Assembly (NCBI RefSeq): GCF_004011095.1
Contig: NZ_CP028129.1
Span: forward strand, 806,001-870,000
Direction of reading: 5' to 3'
DNA: 64,000 nucleotides
DNA from: Rathayibacter rathayi
Lineage (GTDB): Bacteria > Actinomycetota > Actinomycetes > Actinomycetales > Microbacteriaceae
Positions 51,664 to 63,533 of the stretch are shown piece by piece (position 1 is the first letter of the stretch; each line of letters starts with the position of its first letter). The notes under the pieces are model-generated. The model was not told where the DNA came from. It worked only from the letters and a program-made list of their open reading frames with translations, and ran no database searches. The position numbers and the translations under genes were made by a program.

Positions 51664-52263
51664 ATCAGCGATCCCCGTACCAACGACCGTATCCGCGTCC
51701 CCGAGGTCCGCCTCGTGGGTCCCGCTGGAGAACAGGTCGGCGTCGTCAAGATCGAGGTCGCTCTGCGACTCGCACAGGACGCAGACCTGGACCTGGTCGA
51801 GGTCGCCCCCAACTCCAAGCCGCCCGTGGCCAAGATCATGGACTACGGGAAGTTCAAGTATGAGCAGGCTCAGAAGCTCAAGGAAGCACGTCGCAATCAG
51901 GCGAACACGATCCTCAAGGAGGTCCGTTTCCGCCTGAAGATCGACAAGCACGACTACGAGACCAAGCGCAAGCGCGCTGAGGGCTTCCTTAAGGCCGGCG
52001 ATAAGGTCAAGGCGATGATCCTCTTCCGCGGTCGCGAGCAGTCGCGGCCCGAAATGGGTGTCCGTCTGCTTCAGCGTTTTGCGGAGGACGTCGCCGAATT
52101 CGGTCAGGTCGAGTCCACGCCGACCATCGACGGTCGCAACATGGTGATGGTCATTGGCCCGCTGAAGAACAAGTCCGAGGCGAAGGCAGAGGCCAATGCG
52201 GTCCGCGCCGCTCGTCGCGAGGCCAACACCCCCGAGGACACGGCCGAGGCCGAGTCCGTCTAA
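51664..52263 (+). CDS. infC: Translation initiation factor IF-3, AUC start
   Basis: A 199-residue IF-3. The conserved N-terminus [20 protein letters not shown] begins at an ATC codon 7 nt after GAGGAG; there is no ATG or GTG that keeps it. A GTG at 51712 would delete 16 conserved residues. [20 protein letters not shown] is the linker and [20 protein letters not shown] opens the C-terminal domain. In E. coli infC uses AUU, and IF-3 rejects it to limit its own synthesis. AUC here should allow the same autocontrol. Confidence 0.93.
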   Translation: MSDPRTNDRIRVPEVRLVGPAGEQVGVVKIEVALRLAQDADLDLVEVAPNSKPPVAKIMDYGKFKYEQAQKLKEARRNQANTILKEVRFRLKIDKHDYETKRKRAEGFLKAGDKVKAMILFRGREQSRPEMGVRLLQRFAEDVAEFGQVESTPTIDGRNMVMVIGPLKNKSEAKAEANAVRAARREANTPEDTAEAESV

Positions 52264-52272
52264 TACTTCGCC

Positions 52273-52312
52273 GCCCCGGCCTCGGGGCCGGTGGACGCCC
52301 CGCTCGCGGGGC
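52273..52312 (+). promoter_or_regulatory. Tandem hairpins before rpmI, L20-control candidate
   Basis: Two hairpins share the same arms: GCCCCG-GCCT-CGGGGC (52273-52288) and GCCCCG-CTCG-CGGGGC (52297-52312). Arm 1 could also pair with arm 4, giving alternative folds. The infC-rpmI gap is the classical site where L20 represses rpmI-rplT. Confidence 0.5.
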
Positions 52313-52360
52313 ACCGGTTTCGCCCCGCCGTGTGCGGTGTGACGTTCACAAGGAGAGAAC

Positions 52361-52555
52361 ATGCCCAAGATGAAGACCCACTCGGGTGCCAAGAAGCGCT
52401 TCAAGGTGACCGGCTCCGGCAAGGTCATGAAGCAGCAGGCCGGTATGCGTCACAACCTGGAGTCCAAGTCCAGCGTCCGCACGCGCCGCCTCAACCAGGA
52501 CCAGGTCCTCGCCCCGCAGGACGCCAAGGTCGCCAAGAAGCTTCTCGGTCTGTAG
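52361..52555 (+). CDS. rpmI: 50S ribosomal protein L35
   Basis: A 64-residue basic protein, [20 protein letters not shown] then [20 protein letters not shown], ending in AKKLLGL. This is the complete L35 pattern. AAGGAGAGAAC precedes the ATG. It sits in infC-rpmI-rplT, as in most bacteria. Confidence 0.96.
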   Translation: MPKMKTHSGAKKRFKVTGSGKVMKQQAGMRHNLESKSSVRTRRLNQDQVLAPQDAKVAKKLLGL

Positions 52556-52628
52556 CTCGCTGCCGGCGCAGTCCGCTGCGCCGTGTAGCCCGCTACTCCG
52601 CCGCCCGGATGGATAGGAAGAAACAGCA

Positions 52629-53015
52629 ATGGCAAGAGTGAAGAGGGCCGTCAACGCCCACAAGAAGCGTCGCGTCATCCTCGAGCGAGCCTCGGGCTAC
52701 CGCGGTCAGCGGTCGCGCCTTTACCGCAAGGCGAAGGAGCAGGTCACCCACTCCCTCGTCTACTCGTACCGCGACCGCCGCGCCAAGAAGGGCGAGTTCC
52801 GTCGCCTCTGGATCCAGCGCATCAACGCCGCGTCCCGTGCGAACGGCCTGACCTACAACCGCTTCGTCCAGGGCCTCGCCCTGGCCGGCGTCCAGGTCGA
52901 CCGCCGCATCCTTGCGGATCTCGCGATCACCGAGCCCGCCACCTTCGCCTCGCTCGTCGCGACCGCGAAGGGTGCGCTGCCGGCCGACACCTCGGCGCCC
53001 AAGGCCGCCGCGTAG
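52629..53015 (+). CDS. rplT: 50S ribosomal protein L20
   Basis: A 128-residue L20: [20 protein letters not shown] then [18 protein letters not shown], then [20 protein letters not shown]. It assembles early on 23S rRNA and, in other bacteria, represses its own operon by binding the mRNA. AGGAAGAAACAGC precedes the ATG. The last 12 residues are a variable Ala/Pro tail. Confidence 0.97.
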   Translation: MARVKRAVNAHKKRRVILERASGYRGQRSRLYRKAKEQVTHSLVYSYRDRRAKKGEFRRLWIQRINAASRANGLTYNRFVQGLALAGVQVDRRILADLAITEPATFASLVATAKGALPADTSAPKAAA

Positions 53016-53033
53016 TCCGCAGAGCGTTCCAGG

Positions 53034-53065
53034 AGGGGGTCCCGACCGAGAGGTCGCGGCCCCTT
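53034..53065 (+). terminator. rplT terminator hairpin
   Basis: A stem of GC-rich pairs with one mismatch and a GAGA loop (53048-53051). CGACC/GGTCG caps it, GGGG/CCCC forms the base and TTCCCG follows. Confidence 0.65.
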
Positions 53066-53123
53066 CCCGTCGTTCCCGGGTGGCCGCGCGTCGTGTCTGC
53101 CGGGCCCGCGATCGCCGCGCCGA

Positions 53124-53129
53124 TAGGCT
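53124..53129 (+). promoter_or_regulatory. -10 box for the gene at 53136
   Basis: TAGGCT, 6 nt before the ATG. Confidence 0.45.
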
Positions 53130-53135
53130 CGCCGC

Positions 53136-53936
53136 ATGCTCGACAACCCCCGCTCTCCCCGTGTCCGCTCTGTGGCGAAGCTCACCCGCCGCCCGGCCCG
53201 GCTCGAGACGGGACTCTTCCTCCTCGAGGGTCCGCAGGCGATGGCCGAGGCGCTGCAGTACCGCCCGGAGCTGCTCGTTGAATCGTTCGCGACTCCGACC
53301 GCTCTGGAGCGTCACCCGGAGATTGTCGCCGCTGCAGCGGAGGCGGAGGTCGAGATCGAGTACGTGACCGAGGACGTCCTGGACACGATGGCCGACACGG
53401 TCACGCCCCAGGGTTTCGTCGCGGTGTGCCGACAGTTCCCTACCTCGCTGAAAGACGTCGTCGCCTCGGAGCCGCGCCTGGTCGCGGTCCTCGAAGAGGT
53501 CCGAGATCCGGGCAACCTCGGCACGATCATCCGCGCCGCTGACGCCGCTGGAGCGGACGCGGTCGTGCTCTCCGGGCGCTCCGTCGACCTCTACAACCCC
53601 AAGGTCGTCCGCTCGACCACGGGCTCGCTGTTCCACCTGCCGGTCGCGGTCGGTGCCGACCTCGCCGACGTCCTCGGGCGCCTGCGCGGCGTGGGTGTGC
53701 GCTCGGTCGCGGCGGACGTGAGGGGCGAGGACCTGCTCGATGTGCGGGCCCGGGGCGACCTCGCTGAGCCCACCGTTTGGGTCTTCGGCAATGAGGCCCG
53801 TGGCCTCGAGGACGAGTCACTCGCGCTCGTGGACGGCGTGGTCGCCGTGCCGATCTATGGCGCGGCGGAATCGCTCAATCTCGCGACCGCGGCCTCCGTC
53901 TGCCTCTACGAAAGCGCTTTCGCCCTGCGTTCCTGA
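53136..53936 (+). CDS. SpoU/TrmH-family RNA 2'-O-methyltransferase
   Basis: A 266-residue SPOUT enzyme. The substrate-binding N-terminus is LARLETGLFLLEGPQAMAEAL-like. The knot carries LEEVRDPGNLGTIIRAADAAG (motif 1), VWVFGNEARGLEDES (motif 2) and VPIYGAAESLNLATAASVCL (motif 3). It methylates a ribose in rRNA or tRNA; the exact site cannot be read. Genes of this kind often follow rplT in actinobacteria, before pheST. Confidence 0.93.
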   Translation: MLDNPRSPRVRSVAKLTRRPARLETGLFLLEGPQAMAEALQYRPELLVESFATPTALERHPEIVAAAAEAEVEIEYVTEDVLDTMADTVTPQGFVAVCRQFPTSLKDVVASEPRLVAVLEEVRDPGNLGTIIRAADAAGADAVVLSGRSVDLYNPKVVRSTTGSLFHLPVAVGADLADVLGRLRGVGVRSVAADVRGEDLLDVRARGDLAEPTVWVFGNEARGLEDESLALVDGVVAVPIYGAAESLNLATAASVCLYESAFALRS

Positions 53937-53982
53937 GGGCACCGGTCCGATGCCGGACGGAGCCGGAGAAGGGGACGAGTTG

Positions 53983-53998
53983 TTTCACCCGGGTTAAA
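53983..53998. promoter_or_regulatory. Imperfect palindrome upstream of gluA
   Basis: TTTCACCCGGGTTAAA is a 16-bp dyad with two off positions. It sits inside a wider GGGACG (53972-53977)/CGTCCC (54000-54005) inverted repeat. It is a candidate operator for the glu genes. Confidence 0.45.
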
Positions 53999-54047
53999 AC
54001 GTCCCTCATGATTTGACCGGCCCATCCCCGTGTGCTTCTCTGGCGGC

Positions 54048-54827
54048 ATGGTCACAGCCCCGCAAGACGAGCGCGCCGCCGCTCACGTCGGTGAACCCCT
54101 CGTCGTCATCGCCGGAGTGCAGAAGCACTACGGCGATTTTCAGGCCCTGAAGGACGTCGATCTGACGGTGCACCGCGGTGAGGTCGTCGTCGTCCTCGGC
54201 CCCTCCGGCTCCGGCAAGTCCACGCTCTGCCGCACGGTCAACCGGCTCGAGACGATCTCGGGCGGCACCATCACCATCGACGGACAGAAGCTGCCGGAGG
54301 AGGGCAAGGGCCTCGCCGCGCTCCGCGCCGATGTCGGGATGGTCTTCCAGTCGTTCAACCTCTTCGCGCACAAGACGATTCTCGAGAACGTCACGCTCGG
54401 CCCGATCAAGGTGCGCGGGCTCTCCCGCAAGGAGGCGGAGGCGCAGGCCACGGCGCTCCTGGACCGAGTCGGAGTCGGCCATCAGGCCGCGAAGACTCCT
54501 GCTCAGCTCTCGGGCGGGCAGCAGCAGCGCGTCGCGATCGCACGAGCGCTGGCGATGAAGCCCAAGGTGATGCTGTTCGACGAGCCCACCTCGGCGCTGG
54601 ACCCCGAGATGATCAACGAAGTGCTCGACGTGATGGTCGGTCTCGCCAAGGAGGGAATGACGATGATCGTCGTCACCCACGAGATGGGCTTCGCCCGCAA
54701 GGCCGCCGACCGCGTCGTCTTCATGGCCGACGGCGAAATCCTCGAGGACACCGATCCGGAGTCGTTCTTCACCACCCCGCGCACCGACCGGGCCAAGGAC
54801 TTCCTCTCCAAGCTCATCACGCACTAG
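54048..54827 (+). CDS. gluA: Amino acid ABC transporter ATPase
   Basis: A 259-residue ABC ATPase of the polar amino acid class. [18 protein letters not shown] is Walker [18 protein letters not shown] the signature, [15 protein letters not shown]alker B, and [16 protein letters not shown] the H-loop. The four-gene order ATPase, binding protein, two permeases matches gluABCD of Corynebacterium, a glutamate importer. The ATG at 54048 is preferred over one at 54030. Confidence 0.9.
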   Translation: MVTAPQDERAAAHVGEPLVVIAGVQKHYGDFQALKDVDLTVHRGEVVVVLGPSGSGKSTLCRTVNRLETISGGTITIDGQKLPEEGKGLAALRADVGMVFQSFNLFAHKTILENVTLGPIKVRGLSRKEAEAQATALLDRVGVGHQAAKTPAQLSGGQQQRVAIARALAMKPKVMLFDEPTSALDPEMINEVLDVMVGLAKEGMTMIVVTHEMGFARKAADRVVFMADGEILEDTDPESFFTTPRTDRAKDFLSKLITH

Positions 54828-54924
54828 CGGCGCGACCAGCACCGTCAGACACGTCGGACCCTGCACCGCGGGAGCCGATCCGATATCACCCGCTCCGGCG
54901 GGCCGAACTTTAGGAAGGACGATC

Positions 54925-55818
54925 ATGCGCACGAAGCTCATGTTCATGACCGCGGGACTCGCAGCAGCGACTCTCGCCCTCGCCGGCTGTGCCGGCGACT
55001 CCGGAACCGCCGGTGGCGGAGCGCAGGGAGGGACCTCGGCCTACGAGGTCGCCTCCGGCGTGACCGTCGAGGGCAGCCCGACCTTCGCCACGATGACGGC
55101 GGCCGAGAAGGTCACCATCGGCGTCAAGGAGGACCAGCCCGGGCTGGGCTACCTCGACGCCGCGACCGGTCAGCGTTCCGGATTCGACATCGAAATCGCG
55201 AAGTGGGTCGCAGCTTCCCTCGGCTTCTCGGCCGACAAGATTGAGTTCACGGCGATCCCCTCGGCCAACCGCGAGGCGTCGATCGTGAACGGCGACATCG
55301 ACTTCTACGTCGGGACTTACTCGATCACCGACAAGCGCAAGGAGCAGGTCGGCTTCGCTGGACCCTACTTCAAGACCGGACAGCAGCTGCTCGTCGCGGC
55401 CGACAACAGCACGATCACCGGCCCGGACGACCTCAGCGCTGACACCACGGTGTGCTCGGCGACCGGCTCGACCCCGATCCAGAACATCCGCACCAACTAC
55501 CCCGAGGTGAAGACCGAGGAGTTCGATACCTATTCGCAGTGCGTGGACGCTCTCTCCGACGGCACCGTCGACGCGGTCACCACGGACGGCGCGATCCTGA
55601 TCGGCTACGCGGCGCAGAAGCCCGACAAGCTCAAGGTCGTCGGCGAGCCGTTCAGCACCGAGCTGTACGGCATCGGCCTGCCCAAGAACGACGACGCGCT
55701 GCGCCAATTCGTCAACGGCATGCTGACCGACGGCGGCGCCACCTGGAGCGCCATCTACGACGAGACGCTCGGCCAGTCCGGCACGATGCTCACCCAGCCG
55801 GCGGTGAACGACTACTAG
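54925..55818 (+). CDS. gluB: Amino acid-binding lipoprotein
   Basis: A 297-residue solute-binding protein. The lipobox is LALAGC, giving Cys21 or so as the lipidated residue after MRTKLMFMTAGLAAATLA. The binding fold holds GVKEDQPGLGYLDAATGQRSGFD-like and VNGDIDFYVGTYSITDKRKEQVG motifs typical of glutamate-binding proteins. AGGAAGGA precedes the start. It captures substrate outside the membrane and delivers it to GluCD. Confidence 0.92.
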   Translation: MRTKLMFMTAGLAAATLALAGCAGDSGTAGGGAQGGTSAYEVASGVTVEGSPTFATMTAAEKVTIGVKEDQPGLGYLDAATGQRSGFDIEIAKWVAASLGFSADKIEFTAIPSANREASIVNGDIDFYVGTYSITDKRKEQVGFAGPYFKTGQQLLVAADNSTITGPDDLSADTTVCSATGSTPIQNIRTNYPEVKTEEFDTYSQCVDALSDGTVDAVTTDGAILIGYAAQKPDKLKVVGEPFSTELYGIGLPKNDDALRQFVNGMLTDGGATWSAIYDETLGQSGTMLTQPAVNDY

Positions 55819-55824
55819 GAGGTG

Positions 55825-55852
55825 CCCCGGGCGGCGTTAGCGTCGCCCGGGG
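55825..55852 (+). terminator. Hairpin between gluB and gluC
   Basis: CCCCGGGCG (55825-55833) pairs with CGCCCGGGG (55844-55852), extended inward by GCG/CGT to a TTAG loop. It may trim or partly stop the mRNA, so that the binding protein exceeds the permeases. Confidence 0.65.
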
Positions 55853-55899
55853 GCCCCTCTCCTTCACCACCCCACCGCTCCGACAGAAGGGCCAGCCGC

Positions 55900-56547
55900 A
55901 TGGATGTCCTGTTGAACAACCTCGACGTCTTCGTCCCGGCCTTCGGCAACACCCTGATTCTTTTTAGCGTCTCGCTCGTGTTCGCCCTGCTGATCGGTAC
56001 GCTGGTCGGCGCGATGCGCGTCTCGCCCGTCCCGATCGCGCGCGCGGTCGGAACGGTCTACGTGAACACCATCCGCAACACTCCGCTCACGCTGGTGATG
56101 TTCTTCTTCGCGTTCGGCTATCCCAAGCTCGATCTGCCGAATGTCGACTACACGAACCTCGCGATTTGCGCCCTCAGCCTCTACACCGCGACCTATGTCG
56201 CGGAGGTGCTGCGCTCGGGGATCAACACCGTGCCGATCGGCCAGGCCGAGGCTGCTCGCGCGATCGGCCTCGATTTCGGCCTCACCATGACGCAGGTCGT
56301 CCTGCCGCAGGCCTTCCGCTCCGTCATCCCGCCGCTGATGAGCGTGCTGATCGCGCTGCTGAAGAACACCACTGTCGCCGCAGGCTTCTCGGTCGCGGAG
56401 GCGGGCACCATCGTCCGCGTGCTCAACGAGCGTGGCGAGAACAGCCTCATCGTCGTCCTCTGGGTGGCTGTGACTTTCGTGGTCCTGGTCACCCTGCTCT
56501 CGCTCGTCCAACGTCAGCTCGAGAAGAAGTGGAGGGTCGCCCGATGA
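55900..56547 (+). CDS. gluC: Amino acid ABC transporter permease
   Basis: A 215-residue permease with about five helices. GNTLILFSVSLVFALLIGTL and RNTPLTLVMFFFAF are typical of the HisM/GlnP class. The ATPase-contact EAA loop is EAARAIGLDFGLTMTQVVLPQ-like near 120-140. An ATG at 55900 is chosen. The stop overlaps gluD (ATGA). Confidence 0.93.
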   Translation: MDVLLNNLDVFVPAFGNTLILFSVSLVFALLIGTLVGAMRVSPVPIARAVGTVYVNTIRNTPLTLVMFFFAFGYPKLDLPNVDYTNLAICALSLYTATYVAEVLRSGINTVPIGQAEAARAIGLDFGLTMTQVVLPQAFRSVIPPLMSVLIALLKNTTVAAGFSVAEAGTIVRVLNERGENSLIVVLWVAVTFVVLVTLLSLVQRQLEKKWRVAR

Positions 56548-57434
56548 GTTCCGTCCTCTTCGACAACCCGGGCCCCCGCGCCGTCCTGCGCAACCGCATT
56601 ATCGGCGTCGTCGTCGTTCTAATGATCGCGATGTTCCTCGCCTTCGTGATCTGGCGCTTCGCCGAGTCTGGCCAGTTCAGTGCCTCGAAGTGGCGGGCAT
56701 TCGGTTATCCGCTGGTGTGGCAGAGCATCGGAGCAGCGCTTGGCCAGACCCTGGCCGCCTTCGCCACCGCGGGCGTCGCCAGCATCGTGCTCGGACTGCT
56801 CCTCGCGATCGGCCGGCTCTCGGACCGCCGGTGGATCAGCATGCCGGTCACGCTCTTCATCGAGCTGTTTCGGGCGATCCCCGTGCTGATTCTGATGATG
56901 CTGATGTACTACGGCCTGCCGTTCGCGGGCCTCAAGCTCAGCCCCTATCTCGCCGTCGTCATCGCGCTGACCCTCTACAACGGCTCTGTCTTCTCCGAAA
57001 TCTTCCGCGCCGGCATCGAAGCTCTTCCGCGCGGACAAAAGGAGGCGGGCTACGCGATCGGCTTGCGCAAGGCGGGTGTGATGCGTCTCATTCTGTTCCC
57101 GCAGGCGATTCGCTCGATGCTGCCCGTCATCATCGCCCAGCTCGTCGTCGCCCTCAAGGACACGGCACTCGGCTCGATCATCACCTACAACGAGTTGCTC
57201 TACTACGCCCGCTACCTCGGTAATCAGTCGAGCTTGGACAGTCCAATTATCCCCGCCGCGATCGTGATCGGCGCTATCTACATCGGCATTTGTCTCCTTC
57301 TCTCGGGGCTGGCGAAATGGATCGAGATCCGCACGAAGAGCGGAGGCCGCGGCGCGCGCGGCGGCCGAACGATCGGCGGACACCCGGCAGCCCGGGCTCA
57401 GACGGATACCCAGCTGATCGCTGTGCAGGATTGA
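56544..57434 (+). CDS. gluD: Amino acid ABC transporter permease
   Basis: A 296-residue second permease. One extra N-terminal helix (GVVVVLMIAMFLAFVIWRF) precedes the five-helix core. ELFRAIPVLILMMLMYYGLP is the conserved second helix, and EAGYAIGLRKAGVMRLILFP the EAA loop. The C-terminal 35 residues are a Gly/Arg/Thr-rich cytosolic tail. It pairs with GluC to form the channel. Confidence 0.93.
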   Translation: MSSVLFDNPGPRAVLRNRIIGVVVVLMIAMFLAFVIWRFAESGQFSASKWRAFGYPLVWQSIGAALGQTLAAFATAGVASIVLGLLLAIGRLSDRRWISMPVTLFIELFRAIPVLILMMLMYYGLPFAGLKLSPYLAVVIALTLYNGSVFSEIFRAGIEALPRGQKEAGYAIGLRKAGVMRLILFPQAIRSMLPVIIAQLVVALKDTALGSIITYNELLYYARYLGNQSSLDSPIIPAAIVIGAIYIGICLLLSGLAKWIEIRTKSGGRGARGGRTIGGHPAARAQTDTQLIAVQD

Positions 57435-57436
57435 GT

Positions 57437-57467
57437 GGTGAGGATCGCCCGGAGGGCGATCCTCACC
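57437..57467 (+). terminator. gluD terminator
   Basis: GGTGAGGATCGCCC (57437-57450) and GGGCGATCCTCACC (57454-57467) form a perfect 14-bp stem with a 3-nt loop, just after the gluD stop. Confidence 0.8.
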
Positions 57468-57523
57468 GCGGTTGGCTTCTCCAGGTGGCTGGTTTCTGAG
57501 GAGCGTCTTGCGTTCGGCTAGGA

Positions 57524-57545
57524 AGAATCGCCGGCACGCGATTCT
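57524..57545. other. Small hairpin in the gluD-pheS gap
   Basis: AGAATCGC-CGGCAC-GCGATTCT, a perfect 8-bp stem. The 249-nt gap holds no gene. The predicted pheS promoter lies downstream of it, so it is probably not a pheS attenuator. Confidence 0.4.
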
Positions 57546-57669
57546 GCCGTTCGCCTCGAAGGTCCGGCTATCGCTCGGCGTCACCGGTGGCGGTGGTGCA
57601 CGCCATCGCGGGCGAGACGGGGCGGGGCGGGGTACGCGCGGGCGGCGGGAGGGGGCAGAGGGGCTCGCC

Positions 57670-57675
57670 TACACT
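57670..57675 (+). promoter_or_regulatory. -10 box, pheS
   Basis: TACACT, 8 nt before the GTG at 57684; no room for an attenuator leader. Confidence 0.5.
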
Positions 57676-57683
57676 GGGGGATC

Positions 57684-58723
57684 GTGTCAGAGAGCAACCC
57701 GATCACCGATGAGGCCGTCTCCGCCGCGGTCGCCGACGCCCTCGCCGTCATCGGCGCGGCAAGCGACTCCACGGCCCTGAAGTCCGCCCGAGCAGCCCAC
57801 CTGGGCGAGGGCTCAACCCTCGCCCGCCTCAACGCGCAGATGCGCTCCGTTCCGCCCGAGCACAAGGCCGCCTCCGGCAAGCTCGTCGGCGGGGCTCGGA
57901 AGCAGGTCGGTGACGCCTACGCCGCCCGGGAGGCGGAGCTGGTCAAGGCCGAGAACGCGGCCGCACTCGAGGCCGAGCGCGTGGACGTCACCGCCGGCGC
58001 CAGCTTCGTGCGCCGGGGCGCCCGCCATCCGCTCTCGCTGCTCCAGGAGTCGATCGCCGACGTCTTCGTCGGGATGGGTTGGGAGATCGCGGAGGGCCCG
58101 GAACTCGAGAACGAGTGGTTCAACTTCGATGCCCTGAACTTCGACGAGGACCACCCGGCCCGCGCCATGCAGGACACCTTCTTCGTCGATCCCGTCGGCT
58201 CGCACCTGGTGCTGCGCACGCACACCTCGCCGGTGCAGATCCGCTCGATGCTCGAGCGCCCGCTGCCGCTCTACGTCATCGCCCCCGGCCGGGTCTACCG
58301 CACTGATGAGCTGGATGCGACGCACACCCCCGTCTTCACCCAGTTCGAGGGCCTCGCCGTCGACCGCGGCCTAACGATGGCGCACCTGCGCGGCACCCTC
58401 GAGCACGTCGCCCGCATCCTCTTCGGCGACGACGCCCGCATCCGCCTGCGCCCCAACTACTTCCCCTTCACCGAGCCCAGCGCCGAACTCGACATCTGGC
58501 ACCCCACTTTTGTCGGCGGCGCCCGCTGGATCGAGTGGGGCGGCTGCGGCATGGTCAATCCGAACGTGCTGCGCTCGGCCGGAATCGACCCGGAGGACTA
58601 CTCCGGGTTCGCCTTCGGAATGGGGATCGAGCGGACCCTGATGTTCCGCAATGACGTGAAGGATATGCGCGACATGGTCGAGGGCGACGTCCGCTTCAGT
58701 GAGCAGTACGGGATGGTGATCTG

Positions 58724-58724
<1 letters not shown>
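57684..58724 (+). CDS. pheS: Phenylalanyl-tRNA synthetase alpha subunit
   Basis: A 346-residue class II synthetase subunit starting at GTG. The N-terminal coiled coil (residues 1-90) binds tRNA. The catalytic core has FVGMGWEIAEGPELENEWFN, FNFDEDHPARAMQDTFF-like, LLRTHTSPVQIRSM-like and GRVYRTDELDATHTP. Motif 3 is GFAFGMGIERTLMFRNDVKD near the end. The stop and the pheT start share TGATG. It charges tRNA-Phe as an alpha2-beta2 enzyme. Confidence 0.96.
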
Positions 58725-61255
<2,531 letters not shown>

Positions 61256-61306
61256 TGGCGGGGCCCCGACCGGCGTCCCCGGGCGGGGCCCCGCGTCCGC
61301 ACCGGC

Positions 61307-61312
61307 TAGGCT
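61307..61312 (+). promoter_or_regulatory. -10 box, argC
   Basis: TAGGCT, 7 nt before the ATG at 61320. No ArgR box was recognised nearby. Confidence 0.45.
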
Positions 61313-61319
61313 CTCCGGC

Positions 61320-62369
61320 ATGACTTTCTCCGTGGCGGTGGCCGGTGCGAGTGGCTACGCGGGCGGCGAGCTCCTGCGTCTGCTCGCCGATCACCCCGAG
61401 TTCGAGGTGCGGACCGTCACGGCACACGCCAACGCGGGGCAGCCCCTGGTCGCCGTGCATCCGCATCTGCGCTCGCTGCGCGACCTCGTCCTCGTCGACA
61501 CGACTACCGAGAACCTCGCCGGTCACGACGTCGTTTTCCTTGCCCTCCCGCACGGGAAATCCGGCGAGATTACCGCGACCCTTCCCGAGGGGGTCCTCGT
61601 CGTGGACTGCGGTGCCGACCACCGGTTGACCGACCCGCAGGATTGGGCCGACTACTACGGCGGCGACTTCGCCGGAGCCTGGCCCTATGGTCTCCCCGAG
61701 CTGCTGATCGGCGGTGGCGGGCGCAAGCAGCGCGAGGCGCTCGCCGGAGTGCGGCGCGTCGCTGTCCCCGGTTGCAACGTCACCGCGATCACGCTCGGCC
61801 TAGCCCCTGGACTGCACGCCGGCGTGATCGAGCCGTCCGACCTCGTCTCGGTGCTGGCCGTCGGTCCCTCCGGTGCGGGCAAGAGCCTACGCACCGACCT
61901 CCTCGCCAGCGAGCTCCTCGGCTCCGCGCACGCCTACGGCCTCGGCGGTGCGCACCGCCACAACCCCGAGATCCGGCAGAACCTCCTCCTCGCCGGCGCC
62001 GGTCCGGTCTCGATCTCGTTCACCCCGGTTCTCGTACCGATGTCGCGCGGGATCCTGGCGACCTCCACGGCGAGGCTCGCCCCCGGAGTCTCCGCGCAGG
62101 ACGTCCGAGCCGCGTGGGAGACCGCCTATGGCGAGGAGACCTTCGTGCAGTTGCTCCCGGAGGGGTCCTTCCCGCGGACCGCCGACGTGGTGGGCGCGAA
62201 CATGGCGCTGATCGGCCTCGCCGTCGATGAGCGCGCGCGCCGCGTCGTCGTGGTCTCGGCCATCGACAACCTGGTCAAGGGCACCGCGGGCGCGGCCGTT
62301 CAATCGAGCAACATCGCCCTGGGACTTCCCGAGTCCCTCGGGTTGAGCGTGAATGGAGTCGCGCCGTGA
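61320..62369 (+). CDS. argC: N-acetyl-gamma-glutamyl-phosphate reductase
   Basis: A 349-residue Arg[21 protein letters not shown] is the NADP loop. The catalytic Cys is in [17 protein letters not shown] near residue 152. PYGLPELL and [11 protein letters not shown] are family motifs, the latter with the active-site His. It reduces N-acetylglutamyl phosphate, made by ArgB. The stop overlaps argJ (GTGA); argC-argJ-argB form one operon. Confidence 0.95.
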   Translation: MTFSVAVAGASGYAGGELLRLLADHPEFEVRTVTAHANAGQPLVAVHPHLRSLRDLVLVDTTTENLAGHDVVFLALPHGKSGEITATLPEGVLVVDCGADHRLTDPQDWADYYGGDFAGAWPYGLPELLIGGGGRKQREALAGVRRVAVPGCNVTAITLGLAPGLHAGVIEPSDLVSVLAVGPSGAGKSLRTDLLASELLGSAHAYGLGGAHRHNPEIRQNLLLAGAGPVSISFTPVLVPMSRGILATSTARLAPGVSAQDVRAAWETAYGEETFVQLLPEGSFPRTADVVGANMALIGLAVDERARRVVVVSAIDNLVKGTAGAAVQSSNIALGLPESLGLSVNGVAP

Positions 62370-63526
62370 GCGTCACCGCAGCAGCAGGGTTCCGCGCGGC
62401 CGGGGTCGTCGCGGGGCTGAAGTCGACCGGTGCGCGCGATGTCGCCCTCGTGCAGAACCTCGGCCCGCTGCAGAGCGCGGCCGCCGTCTTCACAAGCAAC
62501 CGCTGCAAGGCCAACCCGGTCCTGTGGAGCGAGCAGGTGATGCGCGACGGCGTCGTCTCGGCGATCGTCCTCAACTCCGGCGGGGCCAACTGCTACACGG
62601 GTGCACAGGGCTTCCAGGTCACCCACCGCACGGCGGAACTCGTGGGCGAAAGTCTCGAGGTCTCCGCCGCCGACGTGCTCGTCTGCTCCACGGGGCTGAT
62701 CGGCGACCAGCTCGATCTCGGGAAGCTCACCGCCGGGGTGGCCGACGCCTCTGCCGAGCTCGCCGAGGGCGCGGACGCGGGGGAGTCCGCAGCCCGGGCG
62801 ATCATGACCACCGACACGGTCCCGAAGCAGTCGGTGGTCCGCTCCGAGCAGGGCTGGAGCATCGGCGGGATGGCCAAGGGTGCGGGAATGCTCGCGCCGG
62901 GACTGGCCACGATGCTGGTGCTGATCACGACCGACGCGGCGCTCGACTCCGCCGCCCTCGACTCCGCCCTGCGCGCCGCGACCCGAGTCACCTTCGACCG
63001 CCTCGACTCCGATGGCTGCATGTCGACCAACGACACTGTCGCGCTGCTCGCGAGCGGCGCCAGCGGTGTCGAGGCCGACCCGAACGACTTCACCGAGGCG
63101 CTGACCGCCCTCTGCCGCGACCTCACTCTCCAGCTACAGGCCGACGCGGAGGGCGCCGCCCACGATGTCGCGATCCGCGTGCTGAACGCGGCGACCGAGG
63201 ACGAGGCCGTGGTGGTCGCCCGCGCCATCTCGAGGAGCAACCTCGTCAAGGCCGCACTCTTCGGCAACGACCCCAACTGGGGCCGGGTCCTCGCCGCCGT
63301 CGGCACGACCGACGCGCAGTTCGACCCGTACGGTATCGACGTCGCGATGAACGGCGTGCAGGTCTGCCGCGCGGGCGAGCCGCACGAGAGCCGCGACCTG
63401 GTCGACCTCGCGCCTCGGCAGGTCGCCGTCGACATCGACCTGCACGCTGGAGACGCGACGGCCACGATCTGGACCAACGACCTCACGCACGACTACGTGC
63501 ACGAGAACTCTGCGTACTCGAGCTGA
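62366..63526 (+). CDS. argJ: Glutamate N-acetyltransferase (ornithine acetyltransferase)
   Basis: A 386-residue Arg[21 protein letters not shown] is the start. [15 protein letters not shown] and [14 protein letters not shown] are conserved. Self-cleavage occurs before Thr in [20 protein letters not shown], near residue 182, giving alpha and beta chains. [16 protein letters not shown] and NPNWGR-like [12 protein letters not shown] complete it. It recycles acetyl groups from acetylornithine to glutamate. Residues near 190-200 come from near-duplicate 15-bp units ([10 protein letters not shown]). Confidence 0.95.
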   Translation: MSVTAAAGFRAAGVVAGLKSTGARDVALVQNLGPLQSAAAVFTSNRCKANPVLWSEQVMRDGVVSAIVLNSGGANCYTGAQGFQVTHRTAELVGESLEVSAADVLVCSTGLIGDQLDLGKLTAGVADASAELAEGADAGESAARAIMTTDTVPKQSVVRSEQGWSIGGMAKGAGMLAPGLATMLVLITTDAALDSAALDSALRAATRVTFDRLDSDGCMSTNDTVALLASGASGVEADPNDFTEALTALCRDLTLQLQADAEGAAHDVAIRVLNAATEDEAVVVARAISRSNLVKAALFGNDPNWGRVLAAVGTTDAQFDPYGIDVAMNGVQVCRAGEPHESRDLVDLAPRQVAVDIDLHAGDATATIWTNDLTHDYVHENSAYSS

Positions 63527-63533
63527 GGCGGCT

